From Dreissena polymorpha (lineage: Eukaryota; Mollusca; Bivalvia; Myida; Dreissenidae): 64,000 nt of DNA. The notes beneath the pieces were generated by a model, which saw only the letters and a list, made by a program, of their open reading frames with translations, searched no databases and had not been told where the DNA came from. Each line of letters opens with the position of its first letter. Position 1 is the stretch's first letter. Below, one piece after another: positions 13,119 through 26,737 of the stretch. The DNA lies in the NCBI RefSeq assembly GCF_020536995.1, contig NW_026273343.1, forward strand, positions 186,001 to 250,000, given 5' to 3'. The translations under genes and the position numbers were made by a program.

Positions 13119-13478
13119 TTTAACTTTTGTAATGCGGGCTGTGAGGATTAAAACAAAAATGAACGTTTTTGTGATTTGTCACTTTAAACTAGAATAAAAT
13201 ATGTACATTCTTGGTATTTAATTGTTTGTTTTGTTGAACCGGATTCATGTTGATAGTAATAGTTGACTTTATTGCAAATCCCACGTAACTCCAAACATTG
13301 ACTGATATAAGAACTTCCTGTTGACCATGTTATTAAAAATATATCAGGCAACGTTATATCAGGCAGATATCAATGCGGTGGTATGATACAAGTAAATTAA
13401 GCGCCAAGTGCAAATAGTCTAGTGCATTTTACAAATTTAATCAATTAACACAAAATTTAACCTACATCATGTTAAAAA

Positions 13479-13850
13479 GGGTGGTGCGGTAGTCGAGTGT
13501 TAACACACTGGTCTACCACTCCAGAGGTCCCCGGTTCAATTCCTGGCCGGGGCACTGGAAATTTCAGAAATGCTTTAAGTGTTTCCCACCCAACTAGAGA
13601 TGTACTGGTATGAAACCCAGGTAATTCTCGCGTGTATCGGTGCTGTACACTGAGCACGTAAAACAACCAATGGATCTATTCGCAAAGAGCTAGGGTATCG
13701 CACCCGGATTCCTTGTATCTCAATACTGTCTCTTCTGCTTGCTGTCTCTTCAGCAAAAACCAAAGAACCCCATTGGAAATAAGTGCTTGCACTTTCATGG
13801 GTTATCATTGACTGCAAGGATAAAAGAAATGCATACATACATAAAAAAGA
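13479..13850 (+). mobile_element. tRNA-derived SINE
   Basis: The 5' part (about 13479-13553) resembles a tRNA gene with an A-box-like GTGCGGTAGTCGAGTG and a B box GGTTCAATTCC (13533-13543), so it carries an internal RNA polymerase III promoter. A non-tRNA body of about 280 bp follows, containing GTATCGGTGCTGTACACTGA, a conserved-looking block I recall from mollusc SINEs (unverified). The copy ends in a CATACATACATAAAAAAG tail. No clear target duplication was found. Confidence 0.7.
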
Positions 13851-13859
13851 ATGAAAATA

Positions 13860-16800
13860 AGTGTGTGCAGAATTAAAAAGGAACATTTAAAAGAACATAT
13901 TGATAATTTTGAAATGTAAGCACCATTTCTCTAAAATAATTCTGAAATCAAGAGGAAAATGCTGAATTAAATTGTAACAGACTTAGAAAGATACATTCAA
14001 CATTTGGATGATACACAACATCTATCAGGAAAACAGTGGTTTGAAGCAATATGAATACACCAAACTAAATACTCGTCACGCTGGTAAAATATAATTTCTG
14101 TTGGGCGACGTCGGGTTACAGATTTGCTGGGTTGAAAACTAATTTGCCTCGACGGGACCGACAAATGACCCTTACTAGAACTCAATGAATGGAGGAAACG
14201 TTAACCCACTTGACAATCTACAGGATTGAAACTACAACCTAAGGGGATGCTTTGACGTACATGACTGGGCTATAAAAAGGAATCAGTAGAGGAAATTGGA
14301 TAAGAATCAAGCATGGCAGTGGTCACTTCTTTGTACGTAATATCAAAAGTGTATATATACAAAACGGCGACATGTGTAGATAAGATTATCAAGATGGGCT
14401 GACACGCGTCACCTTCTCATAGCAAGCACAATTAATACAAGGTTATCTACATGGCAAGTGGTATAACTTTAAAATCGATGCGTTAAAACTTGTCTTTGTC
14501 CAAAACAAATAATTTATACAATATTTGAGTCAAAACCTACATTTCGTGGGTTTTGTTATTAATTGTATTGAGTGTATGTCTTTTTACCAATTCAGAACTC
14601 CGGTACAGACATCATGCTGATCTTTACCGCCGACTTAGTTCATCGTGGGATTGATAAATCGGGGGGCTTGGATAATTAACGGGAACTCACGATCACCTAA
14701 ATATATGATTACTGACATATATCGGACATAAATCCAATAGCATGCGCACTGGTTGACAAAAGAAACTCATGTCAGTAACGCAACATGTATTTTTACTCAT
14801 GTCTACATTCAATAAATCGATAAGAAATTTCGAAAGAGAAGCAATAAAAACAACTCATTATCTAAACATATAATATTTACTACATTACTGATTGTTCGTT
14901 CATACGAGTTCGTCAGCATCATCAGCGTAAACGTTTTTTCAAGACTGAACATCGAAAATGTCGATGTTTTTTATGAGTTAAAGTAAGTCAATACGAAACT
15001 AATTATTCATGTACTAAATCTTTAAACTCTAGATACTTAAAATGTAAGTTTACTTTTCAATTCGTAATTGGTTTGCCTTAGCTTAAAACACTGATGAATT
15101 TTATCTCAAAACATAAGAACGAACTACCGTAGGACCATGATGAAAATTAAACTTTTAATACGCGCTCGATAACAGCAGCATGAAGGTCTCCAATTTTTCT
15201 TTCACATACAAATCAAATTAAAACATAAATTCGTGCCAATAAACTAAATATATTATATTATTGTGACTATACACTATGATTCTGTCAACACATTTTATGT
15301 GCGCTAATATGTTTACCACCACCGTTTGCCAACCAGTGGGCGGAGTCTAGACTTTGAAGATGCGAGTAACGTTTTTCGTCACAATCAATGCGCATTAAAT
15401 TCGCGCAATTATAAAAAGAGCAAGAAATAAATGCAATTTAACACCCTTTTCACGGACCACGACCCATATATTAGATATTAAAACTGCCTATTATTAACTA
15501 AAAATTACCAAACAAAAGGTTAACAATATTTATCTTAAGTTATTATATGCGTGTTACGTTCACGGCTAAAACCATACATTTTTGGACACCAAATTTATTG
15601 TTTTATTCGATAAGCGTTCATAAACCTTCATATACGCAAATATATGCATTATTGCAGATTCGTTAAAACATTGATAACAACTGAGTTTATGCAATGCGTG
15701 TGTATTAAATAACGTCTTTTAGTTTTTCTGTGTATAAGTAGAATCATACAACGTCTTATTTTCTAAAACGAAAAATCGTGTTCTTTTTCATGTCAATGTG
15801 TCTCTTTTGTTTCACATTGATATTTTGAGACTTGATGATGTTTGAAATTACACCGACTAGTATTTTCGCTTTGAGTAATTTAAAATGCGCATAAACCTTA
15901 AAGTAATACCTGTTTCCCGGAAATGTGTACACAACTGTTAACACCATTGACACTATTTCCAATTTTTTATTTAGCGAGTATAGCGATTCTTAGCACATCG
16001 GGCGTAATGACGCATATTTCGCCAATAAATATTGTTGTTTTCGTCGTACAATAGCACGTTTGTTTACTTTGTGACAACAACTCTAAGTAAACAAGGCAGC
16101 CTGTGTTAATGCATACGTAATTAGGCCGTATAAGTGATAATTTCACTATCCAACTCCCGAAGGAGATCGATACTGGGCTTGTACGCTTGTACTCATTATG
16201 TCATGGGTGTAATGTTGTATCGTTTGTAAAGTAACGGTCGTCCATAGCGTTGAATGTATTTACATATTTTATGATTTCTTACTTTTAGATGCTGAATAAT
16301 GTTGACATGTAGTTAACTGTCTATTGGGATGTATACAGCCCATTAATTGTGAAGTTTATCCCAAAGTAATGTTGTTTTAATTTTGTAATTGCTAAAACAG
16401 TTTGGTGTAATCTATTGCCTCAATTGTTTTGTTGGAAAGAAAAATAATGAGGATGCATCGTTCATTATACATAGAAGATAATGTTTTTACGTTAAATAAA
16501 GGTTACAGTTTTTAAATATATACACGTTGAGAACAATAATACATTTGATAAAAACATTATTTTGAGGACAATATTTAAAAAATAAATTACAGATCAGTAA
16601 ACACAAATTGATACACTTGTTAAGAAAAAAAAACGCTATTTTCAGTAGAGATATGCAGATCGGTTTGACCAAAAATCACTAATTGTCAAAACATCGTACA
16701 TATTATTAATGAATAATGAGCTGGTGAATACTAAACAAAGTGAAGTGTTTTGTACTGATATTTATCTATTTACATTTCTAATATTTAGTTGTTAACTATC

Positions 16801-19800
16801 AACTTTGGTCGCACACATTGGAATACACTTCTCACCGAGCTTGTAAGGTTAAAAACGTTTTCTATATACAGTGTCTCCTTAAACATTTGATGTTTCTCGC
16901 GATTTTCATCTATGTTTAGTGTATATTTTAGTGTATTCGTTTTACATAAAGTATTGTTTTTTCTCCATACAAATATGGTTTAAACTCATCTTAATAATAT
17001 TTTCATGAAGGTTTTCGTTAGAAACTAAAGCCATTTTCTTTGCGACACTTTTTTATGCGTGTATGTTTATTTCAGTCAGGATATGTTCGACGACCGTCAA
17101 CGATGTAATCACACGCCCAATAAACACTGTATCGTATATTTATACGCTGTGTTCGTAAATGAGTTAAGTAATATAAATCCATAGAAACCACAGGTTAAGA
17201 TCAGGATAAGATGAATATAACATATGTTTATATCATATTTTGATTTGTGTTTTATGCAACTGATTAATTATCTACCAGCCATATGTTTGGTATTGTCATT
17301 CCGCTTTGTAATAAATCTACTGTGGCAATGATAGCGTTCATGTCTTCTTTAACGCAGAACTACCGATAGATAAGCCGAATAAGTCGTTAGATCGATTTAG
17401 TTAATAAACAAAAGTAATAAGCCTTGCTTTTTGCGCACGAAGTATTGCTCCATGGTAAAACTTAAACAATTATGAAGGTCGAGTGCTTATCTCAAATTTG
17501 TTTGCATTGTTAGAGCCGATGAAATCTAACTGAAATCTGTTTTACTTCACGGACAATATCAATAAGTTAGACTTTTATGTCATTGTAATATGTGTCACTT
17601 AGTCAATAGGATTGAGCTCATGAAGTGTTTTGCTATAAATCTCTTTCCTTTCCTAGTATGTGTGCATCGCTGAAAACTGAGTACACGTTCTTTGGCATGC
17701 AACAGTCGACTAAAATAGTTACAAGTATAGTCACTGTGTCATTCCTGTTACAGAATCGATATTTGAATATAGTGATAGTTACCTTTGTTACTTGACAAAG
17801 CGATTGGAGACCATCAAATGTATACAAACTCTTCAGTCATTCAGTTTGCTTCCCTGCTATTATACTACCCCTTTTTATGGAGGTATATTTAAAAAAACAT
17901 CGTTAAAACGATATTTACATATTGCTATTATGTAAAATGAATTGCCATTGACTTGCCTTATTTGCGTAACATTTCCACGGTGAATACTCGCTTTAAGATG
18001 TCCCCTTTCCGAAAAGTATTATTATGTTCAACATGGTATCAAACTTGTTTTGTACTGCCTTTTGCGCCCGAGTCGGTATTAAACTGCATGCAGTATCACA
18101 AACACCCGCTCTTTTCAATAATATATTTGACCTTCTTAATTCTGCTTCTTTTGGGGAAATACAAATGTCATACGTTCATTATTAAGTTAAATGTCTTTAC
18201 GTTTAATGTACGTATCGATAATGTATTAGCTGTTGACGAACTTTACCAAATATTTTTTGTAAAGTGTCATTAAAGGTAAATCATCAAAACTAACTTTTAT
18301 TGAAAATATTATATTAAGTTTGAATGCAGAAATGACATAATGCGCGCGCGAAATTAAACATAAAGACGTGTACGTGTTAAACACTAGGACGTACTCCTCC
18401 AATTCTTGAATTATATGTGTGCATGTTATCATGTATATGCTTAATATAAAATGTAAGGTATTCCACATAATATAGAACATATCACTTTAGGACTATACTG
18501 CATTTAAGCGACTTTCAAGTCGGACGGCACATATTGGCTCGACCTTAAAATATTCCGTAACTATGAGGCGAGGAGGTCCTAACAAATGTATAGATTGTGT
18601 ACATAATAATAGTGATTATATTGTTGTTTATGTAAGAACGTGTGCTGCGTTTTAAGTATATGTGCATATGCTTCTTGTGTGTTTCTGATAGTGTTGTATT
18701 TGTACATAATTATGATAGTAACTGATTACTGCCCCACGTAAGTCAGTTTAGGTGGGGGGTTACCATAGAAAGGGTTATAAGATACATTCTCAAACACGCT
18801 ATGAAGTGGTTCAGGATATCGAAACTGCGATACGCGGATCTTTAGTCACGAATATATTTATGATGTCAATTAATAATATGTACTTTAAATACGTTTAATT
18901 ACACGTATTAGATTGCAATGATTACTTTCCGAATGCGTCTTGATTAACGTATGTATGTGTATCATTTTGTAAACATTAAGACATGTTTAAAAAAAAAGAT
19001 TTTTCTTTCTTTATGTTATTAAGATTGCACATTTAATAAGCAGATAAAACAATACGTTTGAATTATTTGCTCTTAAAATAAATACCCACTATTTAATATA
19101 ATTCCTTAAATATAGAAACAATGGATTTTAATTTCATTGTATTTATTAAGCATTGCTGATCTGACGAATATCTTATCAAACTGATAAAATGATACTCGTT
19201 TGCCCTTCCTTAGGAGCTGTTAATCCGCATACCATATAACAACATCTGTTGAATAGCATAAACAGTCAACAAAAATGTAAATGGCATTAAGCTTTTAATA
19301 CAAGTAAGTCTAAAACATGTAATAATCTTAACAAAAAGGACAACATATGAAAATAAACAAGTTAACTACATCATTTATTCTCAACAAAGTAATTTCGAAT
19401 ATTAATATACATTAAGCGCAGACTAAGTGCTTGTTATTTTTATACCAATGTGTTGCCGACAGCTCTACGTATTATAAGCGATCCATGCGCTGTTTACATT
19501 TGCTTCAAAATGAACAAAAGGTACAAATGTTTTATGTTATCCCAATTTTAAATGATGGAAACGTGTGAATATGTTTACAGTTCTATATTGTATTAGTATA
19601 TTTAACGCGCATTGTATTTTGAGAATCTTGGTCTTTACAATTACAAAATGTGGTATTCATTGTATACATTGATATGTCCTATATTGACACAACTGTGCTT
19701 TAAAACTAAATATGAATAAATTGTGACGTTAGATAAGATAATCCACAACAAATCGAACGTTTTGAGTATGTAGTTGTGCAAACAAGAAAAGAGACAGTAG

Positions 19801-20330
19801 AACATGTTTTCCAGAAAGCGTTTAAGTGTATGTAGATCTTTATAATTACATGTAATAATATAATAAGAGTAACAATCGCATATACCCTCTAAGTTTGACG
19901 CCTGAATAGATAGACTACAACTTGGGTAAAAACTAAATGTATGAGGATGGATCCTATCAATTATTATTTGGCACTATAAATTAAACAATGAAAGAATAGT
20001 ACTTGTTTGTACTTTTGAAAAGGGCAATCGTTCAAGAAATGGACTTCATTCATAATAATAATAAACCATAACACCATCAACTACAATTGACCCTAAATCA
20101 TCAGCATTATAAGCAGAAACAAGCATCATGTTTGTCTTTAAATTGTCTATTGTTGCAAATGATATTGTCGCCATACTGCATCGTATCAGAGGTCTGTTTA
20201 TCATATTTCTCTCCCAACAAACCCTCGTGTATGTTCAAACCATAGCAGCAAGAACTGCTAATCAAAAGGGCGAAGCGATTGATCGCTTATAATTAACACT
20301 TTTTCTATCTGAAATAAAAACGTATATATT
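13860..20330. other. Long AT-rich intergenic stretch
   Basis: I see no coding exon, RNA gene or clear transposon in these 6.5 kb. Frames up to 106 codons occur (for example 17953-18273, plus) but show no domain, no codon structure and no splice context. Confidence 0.4.
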
Positions 20331-20414
20331 ACCCTGAACACATGTATGTACCGAGTTTGTCGTCAGAATATACACTGCTGGATGAATTACCAAAACGAAA
20401 TATTAGTGAACAAG
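20330..20414 (+). other. Probable 5' non-coding exon of the class A GPCR gene
   Basis: A strong donor (AACAAG|GTAAGT, intron from 20415) lies 460 bp upstream of the GPCR start, and an acceptor (ATCAATACAG or ATACAGAG) lies immediately before the ATG. The exon start is not visible, so 20330 is arbitrary. If the AG at 20872-20873 is the one used, an ATG at 20382 would read in frame into the receptor and add 12 residues. With the AG at 20870-20871 it would not. Confidence 0.4.
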
Positions 20415-20876
20415 GTAAGTTTTGTTTACAATTCGCATAATTTACAGTCATTATCAATGGTTTTGTTTCTGGATTTAGCATAATCGAATTGAGTGTTAAT
20501 TATCTGCCATATATACATGTAATTTGTTTTTTAAACTGCTATGTAAATATTTACTTAAACCAAACTAAATTCAAACTGAACATTCTGGAAAAAAGAAATA
20601 CTCGATACAATAATACAGTGTCGGTTAAAGTTTCGATTATATTATATTAGAGCGAAGTAAATTCAGATTGAAATTCCGGATAGCAGTGTATATTAATACA
20701 AAGTATTTTTCGCGCATATATAGTGTAATCCAGATTTATTTAGAAGATAATATTTTAGAATGAACCCCATTTCTGTTTGTTATACTGTGTATCAAATGTA
20801 GATTTATTGACTTAGATTTGATGTTTTACTTAATTAACTTAATAAAAAATAATATATTCATATCAATACAGAGACA

Positions 20877-21926
20877 ATGGATTCAAACAAGACAGAAAAC
20901 ACTACAGAAGCCAACGAGATATCTTCAATGTATAACGCTACCCTTGCTGGAATTGAACTAGTCCTAGTGCCTGTCATTGCTGTGTTCGGCTTAGTCAGCA
21001 ACGCGTTTTCATGTGCAATATTTTCAACGAAACCGCTGAAAAAGAGTTCTTCCAGTTTGTTATTGTCAATGAGGAGCGTTTCGGACAGTGGGTTTCTTAC
21101 AACGCTATTAATTATATGGATTTCATCAACTTTCGATCTTCGTTTGAGTCCTATTATTCCAATATGTCAACTGATGATATACCTAACATATGTGTTCAGC
21201 TGTAGTTCTGTGTGGCTTGTTGTCTTGATAACGTTGGAAAACTACATACGCATATGTAAGCCGTTCCTTGTGTACAAGATATGCAAGCGAAAGAATGCGG
21301 CGATCATTACTTTGTTCATGACTGCAGCAATCCTATGCTGTTACTGTTTTCCCTTTTGGACAGTAGGCAAGAACTGCCAGCCATTAGAAAATCATAATGT
21401 CACAATTCAAACAATGGTTTACGTTGATAGCGTAATGACAATGTTTGCACCAATCGGAATCATGCTTGTTGCATTGATTGCGATGGCCTTGTCAGGCACT
21501 AGATCATATCTTCATCGTAGGACGGCCACTAGGCATCCAGTAAAACAGGTGACAACAATGCTTTTTGCAGTAACTTTAATTTTCCTTATTTTAAATCTAC
21601 CTTCACATATCGTGCGTCTTCGGTACATGGATTTATATGCAATCAAGTCAGGTATGATTTCTCAAAACGAATCGGCCTTTCAGACTGCTACATTGATGTT
21701 ACACTACATGTCACTAGCGATAAACTTTGTCATATATTACACGTTTGGAAGTAGATTTCGGAACAGTTTTAACGCAAAAGTGTTGAGGACTGATGAAAGA
21801 AATGATGCTAATCAACGTATGTACCGAAGTACTCCTAAGATATCCGATTTCACAATTGTAACTGCAAATAACGTCACTGTTTCCTGCGGGTCGGGAATAC
21901 GCCCCGGGAAAGCCGTTTATGTTTAG
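20877..21926 (+). CDS. Class A (rhodopsin-like) G protein-coupled receptor, orphan peptide-receptor type
   Basis: The 349-residue protein has seven hydrophobic segments and sits at the plasma membrane. Class A landmarks are present: Asn42 in TM1 (GLVSNAF), Asp70 in TM2 (SVSDSGFL), Cys97 at the top of TM3 paired with Cys167 in ECL2 (VGKNCQP), Pro242 in TM6 (LNLPSH) and Asn283 in TM7 (NFVIYY, in place of NPxxY). The DRY motif at the end of TM3 is ENY (121-123) and the TM6 CWxP motif is missing. These departures are common in divergent invertebrate neuropeptide receptors. The N-terminus carries NKT, NTT and NAT glycosylation sequons. There is no signal peptide, which is normal for the class. The coding part has no intron; an acceptor just before the ATG implies a 5' UTR intron. 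The ligand cannot be read from sequence. Confidence 0.92.
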   Translation: MDSNKTENTTEANEISSMYNATLAGIELVLVPVIAVFGLVSNAFSCAIFSTKPLKKSSSSLLLSMRSVSDSGFLTTLLIIWISSTFDLRLSPIIPICQLMIYLTYVFSCSSVWLVVLITLENYIRICKPFLVYKICKRKNAAIITLFMTAAILCCYCFPFWTVGKNCQPLENHNVTIQTMVYVDSVMTMFAPIGIMLVALIAMALSGTRSYLHRRTATRHPVKQVTTMLFAVTLIFLILNLPSHIVRLRYMDLYAIKSGMISQNESAFQTATLMLHYMSLAINFVIYYTFGSRFRNSFNAKVLRTDERNDANQRMYRSTPKISDFTIVTANNVTVSCGSGIRPGKAVYV

Positions 21927-22091
21927 ACTCCAGCAGAAAGGACATACACGTTAATACGCCATTGTGTTACAAGCAAGAATGGTCACATGTGTTTGTAATA
22001 AGTAATATATTGAGTTTGCTAAACTTGGTTGAGGCAAATATATGTATATAAATAGTGTTGTATATATTATTGTTGTTGTTTTTTTGTTTTA

Positions 22092-22097
22092 AATAAA
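22092..22097 (+). terminator. AATAAA polyadenylation signal of the GPCR gene
   Basis: First AATAAA downstream of the GPCR stop codon, 166 bp after it. A GT/T-rich stretch lies just upstream of the signal rather than downstream, so the use of this site is likely but not proven. Confidence 0.55.
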
Positions 22098-22099
22098 AT

Positions 22100-25000
22100 C
22101 TTCTGAACAAATTTGTATGGCGTAAAATTCTTCCAAATTTAAATTCCAACGTTACATAAACAGAAAAATGAAGTAAATCCGTATTTCGCAACGGAATATG
22201 TGTTTATGTTATGTATTGTAATTTATACAAATAATAAAATACAACCTAGCGCAATGCCGACTGTATGTCGAAAATTTAAAATGATATATTTAAAACAGGG
22301 TTGTATTAAACACCGATAACTAGGTAAGAAACGTACAGAAACAAACGACAACAGCTCACATTTCAAACAAAAAGCCCTGCACGCAAAAAGCCAACACATG
22401 ACGCAACGATGTGCATCCAAAAACAATGAACGACACAGACATATGGCAATCAGACCGTTAAGTAATGCATTTGTTTTTAGAAATAATGAATAAAGTAACC
22501 GTATATAGGTGATATCAAAATATATAGTCTATAACTTTTTGCTTTTAATTTTAATATTTTCGAAGGTATTGATTTACAATATTAAAGAGATTTCAGTCCG
22601 AGTTAGACTTTTTAAAATTACATATCCGCCTTTGCCTACCACTGTATTGTTTCTTTAAAAATACTGCTGAGTTACGTTTCTTTTTAAAGGTAATATAACA
22701 TGTACACGGCTACGAAAACGTTTTGATTTTAGCGTGAATAGTCTCGGACATATTCATAACCGAATATGTATAACATTTCAATTTGATGCATATTTTCTGA
22801 TTGTAAAGTACATATCCACCTTTGCCCTCAACTTTATCATTTTTAAATGAGCATAACATGTTCGAATATTTAGAGGTTATATAAAAGCCATAACCGAAAA
22901 TAAATTTAGCGATTTTAACTGAACTCGTTCAGAAAATATTTAGTTGAGAAACTTTAGACGAGTTCATGCCGTGGCCTGTAAACTTATCCATGAAATTTAA
23001 AAACACCTGGGCTTGAGCGCCACTTTGGAAGTTGCATTTGCACATTTATTAATGAAAGAGGTGTGCATACGATAAAAACTGAACATTTAAAATTAAAGCA
23101 AATGAATCAAATGTATTTCATAATGCCAGTTCAAATAATTTAAGATGGAATATCATTTCGTTAACTCGAAACTCTAAAATAAACTCCATTATATACATAA
23201 TGTTGTTTAATTTTCACAAATTCATAACATTCGACGACGAATTGTATGGTGTATTCTACATCCACCCTCTGGGGGATACGTTAAATTTTTAAACGATGTA
23301 GTCATCTTACAACCTAAAAAATAACAGAAAAGTGTACACACAAAATTGGTTTATTCAGAAACTCGAATACACATGTTTAACTCATTTAAATTAAAAAAGC
23401 GACCTTTTAAAAATACATGGTTATCTTATAAAATGCGATGTATTACTTCATGAAGCAAGATGAAAATACTGTAAGTAAACGATGTCATGAAAAAATAAGG
23501 CTATCCAACAAATTATATTCTAAACTGTAATAAATGAAAATAAATTACAATAAAAGAGTCAATACGTACTGAATGAAAGCGCCAAGGGAGAGTACTATGG
23601 TAATACACCTTGGTAGGGGCGCTACACAGTGGTGTACTTTACAATTGTGTTGCAAATTTTTTTAACTACGTTGGGACTGTATATAATATTTAACTATCGG
23701 ATTAACTCTGCCCTATCGAAGATTTGTTTTAATTCGGAAATGTCAAGCTTGCTAAGAGTTGTTTAATATTACCAAAGCCCATCCTTAATGTTTGAATATG
23801 CAAACATATGGTGTTTACATACGGAATTGGACAGTTGAATATAGACGTCATTGTTTGATCAAAACCTGTTAATATAGATTTAGTATCTCTCTTTTAGTTT
23901 GTGAACAAATAGCAATAACATATATGTGCTGTAAATATTCCTTCTCAGAAACAACAACATGTTTGTTATAGTAAATAAAATCGTCATACGCTCTAGGCAT
24001 GTCATTATAATTATTTTGTTATTATTGTTTGCATAATATATTGTTTGATATAGACCTATTATGAAAGAAGGGCATTATAAAACAGCTTTCCAGCATTGTG
24101 GTAATCTTAGGACTGTTGATGTATTAATGCGTGAAAATTGAGTTACGAGCACAACCTAGAACCACTGATAGGTTTAGATGTTATAGAAAGCTGTTTGATA
24201 TTTAGTGAAAGATGCATACTTTTGATCCAGATACTAAACATACTAACAAAAATAGAGTCAGACAAACAGACAAACAAAAAAACATACAAACGACAAACAT
24301 ATACGTTCGCCTTGTTACGTACAGACAAGCAATTGTTTAAAAAGACAATTTTGTATAAATAAATAATAAAAAATCATGTATACAAATATTTATTCACTTA
24401 AATCTGTTCAAATGCACACATAAATTCAGACATTAAACATATGCAGATATATAGACACATATTTAACAAGCAGACGCACATACTGACGCTAGGCAAACAT
24501 CATGTTCGAGTTCTGCCGGATAGTATTTTATTTAATATAATATAGGAAAGAAATATCTGACAATCGCACATACATGCGCAGCAGAACAGTGACACACAGA
24601 AGTGTTCGTGTCGTTGGCGTATACGGAGAGAAGGGTCGAAGTAACATGCCACCGAAGGAAATATTTTAAATCTATTTTTTGCCCAACTCCAAGTCCAGAT
24701 GATAGTTATGTATTCAAAGCTTTAAAGATGTCAACCTTGAATTCCTGAAATTATGTATTTAATGTGAATTTTCTTATTTTCATACTTCACAAAAATCTCT
24801 TACCAAACCAGCTGTCCTTAATTTTATTTTTAATCAAATGAAGAGGAAATTGTGTATTTTGTTGATCGTAATTTCTTTGACAAAACACAACAGTACAAGA
24901 TAGACACTCTTTATATTTGGGCAACAGTAATCTTCATTTTAGAACATGACTTATTAGAAGAATACGTTATATATATATGCAGCGTACAAGCCCAAAACAT

Positions 25001-26219
25001 ATTTGGAAAAACGTGTTATACATACGTTTTTGGCAACTTCAACGGAAATAAAACAATCTCTCTGGCCAGTCATTCGATATCGCAAATCGAGTTCATGGTC
25101 AGAATGGTTAGAGTTCGATACACAAGATTCTTAAAGTATTGAGGTTTGAAATTAGTTCAGATTAATAGATGGAAGAACATAAAATACGTGCTTATATACG
25201 TATTGTTATAAGTATTATATCAAATTGTCATAAGGGTAAGCGTGTCGTTTATAAGCTTGATTGCTCCTTATAAAGCTACAATTCGCTATTGATCTAGTTA
25301 GCAGTTTCATGTTAAATAGATACTCCATTATTATGATTGTGCACAACGTTTTATTATAATTGTTATTATCGATTTTATGATATTGCACACAACCCAAATC
25401 CTATCATTTAACAGTGTTCGAATTTTAATGTAAATAGACAGTTCTGTACGATGTCAAACCTAGACCCGATTTCGTATCCTGTTCTGGTTGTTATTGTGGA
25501 GTTAATGTCGTGTTGTTTTTAACATGTCTGTTGTGGTTACATGATTTGCATTTACTGTTCAAACGCGAAACTCTGTGTAATTGTTCAATGTGTTGTACAT
25601 GTATGATTTGTGTTCTAAAAACTGGTAGTTCTGTGTGTTCATTCGTTTCTTCTCAGAAATAAAGTACTACGGGAGATAATAGGGTTCTCCTCTGCTTGTG
25701 AAGCTAAAATTGCAATTTATTTCTTTTTAAATATAGTTTTTTGTAAACACTTAACATGCACTGGACTTCCTGGATGCTCCTTTGCAATGTTCCATGATTC
25801 TTAAATTAAGCACATTATTGGAACTACATTGGTATGAATGTAGTTTACACAGATGGATATGTAATAAGGGTTGTAACAAGCTTAAATCAAAAAGGAATTA
25901 TGCAAAGAGGTTCGACCATCAAGACAAAATACTTAAATTTACAGACAATAAAGCTACGTAAAATGGAGTTTTAATAACTAAGAACGTCATTAAAAACGAC
26001 TGGAAATAAAGTTTAAAGTCTAACACTTGAATACACATTCTATAAAAGCAATTGCGATATGAATAAAGGTTCAGTACTTTTAGAGCTTCTTCTTAAACTA
26101 TGTTTGCAACAATGTTATGCTTATAAATGGTACAAATAATGTCTGTCAACGATGTTCTTCAGTAATTTACCATCACAAATTACTTACAACATCGACGCTA
26201 TAGCGCGTGAATTCGTCCG
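22100..26219. other. AT-rich intergenic stretch
   Basis: No gene found. A plus-strand frame of 96 codons at 24852-25142 has no recognisable motif and no splice context. A small imperfect palindrome (AGCGCC...GGCGCT) lies at about 23579-23626. Confidence 0.4.
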
Positions 26220-26223
26220 TTAA

Positions 26224-26733
26224 AGGGATCTTTTCACGCTTTGGTAAATTGACAAAATTGAAAAAAGTTGTTTCAGATTCGCACATTTTCGTTTTAGTTA
26301 TGATATTTGTAAGGAAACAGTAATACTGAACATTTACCATGGTCAAATATAGCCATTATATGCATCTTTTGACGATTTTAAAACCTAAAAATTATAAAGC
26401 GTTGCAACGCGAAACGATTGAATAATTTGGAGAGTTCTGTTTTTGTCGTTAAATTTTGTGAAACTACTAAGATTGCTTATATAAGGTATAAAATACGTCA
26501 AGTATGTGTACTCGGCGGAATAGCTCAGTAGGCTAAAGCGTTTTTACTTCAGGACTCTGGCAGGACTCCAGGGGTCACTGGTTCGAAACCTGCTCCGGGC
26601 AATGTTCTTTTCCTTTTTTTAATTTTATTCTTGATTTTTTACTGGAGCTTTTACGATCAAATGTTTACATTTATCAATATAAAGCATTTAATGAATAAGT
26701 TAAAAAATGCCAAAATCTGTGAAAAGGCCCCTT
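26224..26733. mobile_element. TTAA-flanked MITE carrying a tRNA-like unit
   Basis: The ends AGGGATCTTTTCAC and GTGAAAAGGCCCCT are inverted copies differing at two positions. Both abut TTAA (26220-26223 and 26734-26737), giving a TTAA target duplication as in piggyBac-like elements. The inverted similarity continues weakly inward (TTTGG.A). The 510-bp body has no open frame of note but holds a tRNA-like segment with A and B boxes at 26513-26601. I recall similar repeats from bivalve genomes, but this was not checked. Confidence 0.7.
26513..26601 (+). pseudogene. tRNA-like unit inside the MITE
   Basis: TAGCTCAGTAGG (A box, 26521-26532) and GGTTCGAAACC (B box, 26580-26590) sit at tRNA spacing, with a long segment between them. 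The acceptor stem and T stem do not pair cleanly, so it is not a functional tRNA. It is more likely a decayed tRNA or the promoter head of a SINE captured by the element. Confidence 0.6.
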
Positions 26734-26737
26734 TAAG

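Noticed and set aside
13479-13553. Functional tRNA gene
   Set aside because: tRNA-like head is continuous with a SINE body and short tandem tail; stems are imperfect.
24852-25142. 96-codon plus-strand frame
   Set aside because: No domain, no splice sites and random composition.
26513-26601. Functional tRNA gene
   Set aside because: A and B boxes are present but the acceptor and T stems do not pair, and the unit lies inside a MITE.
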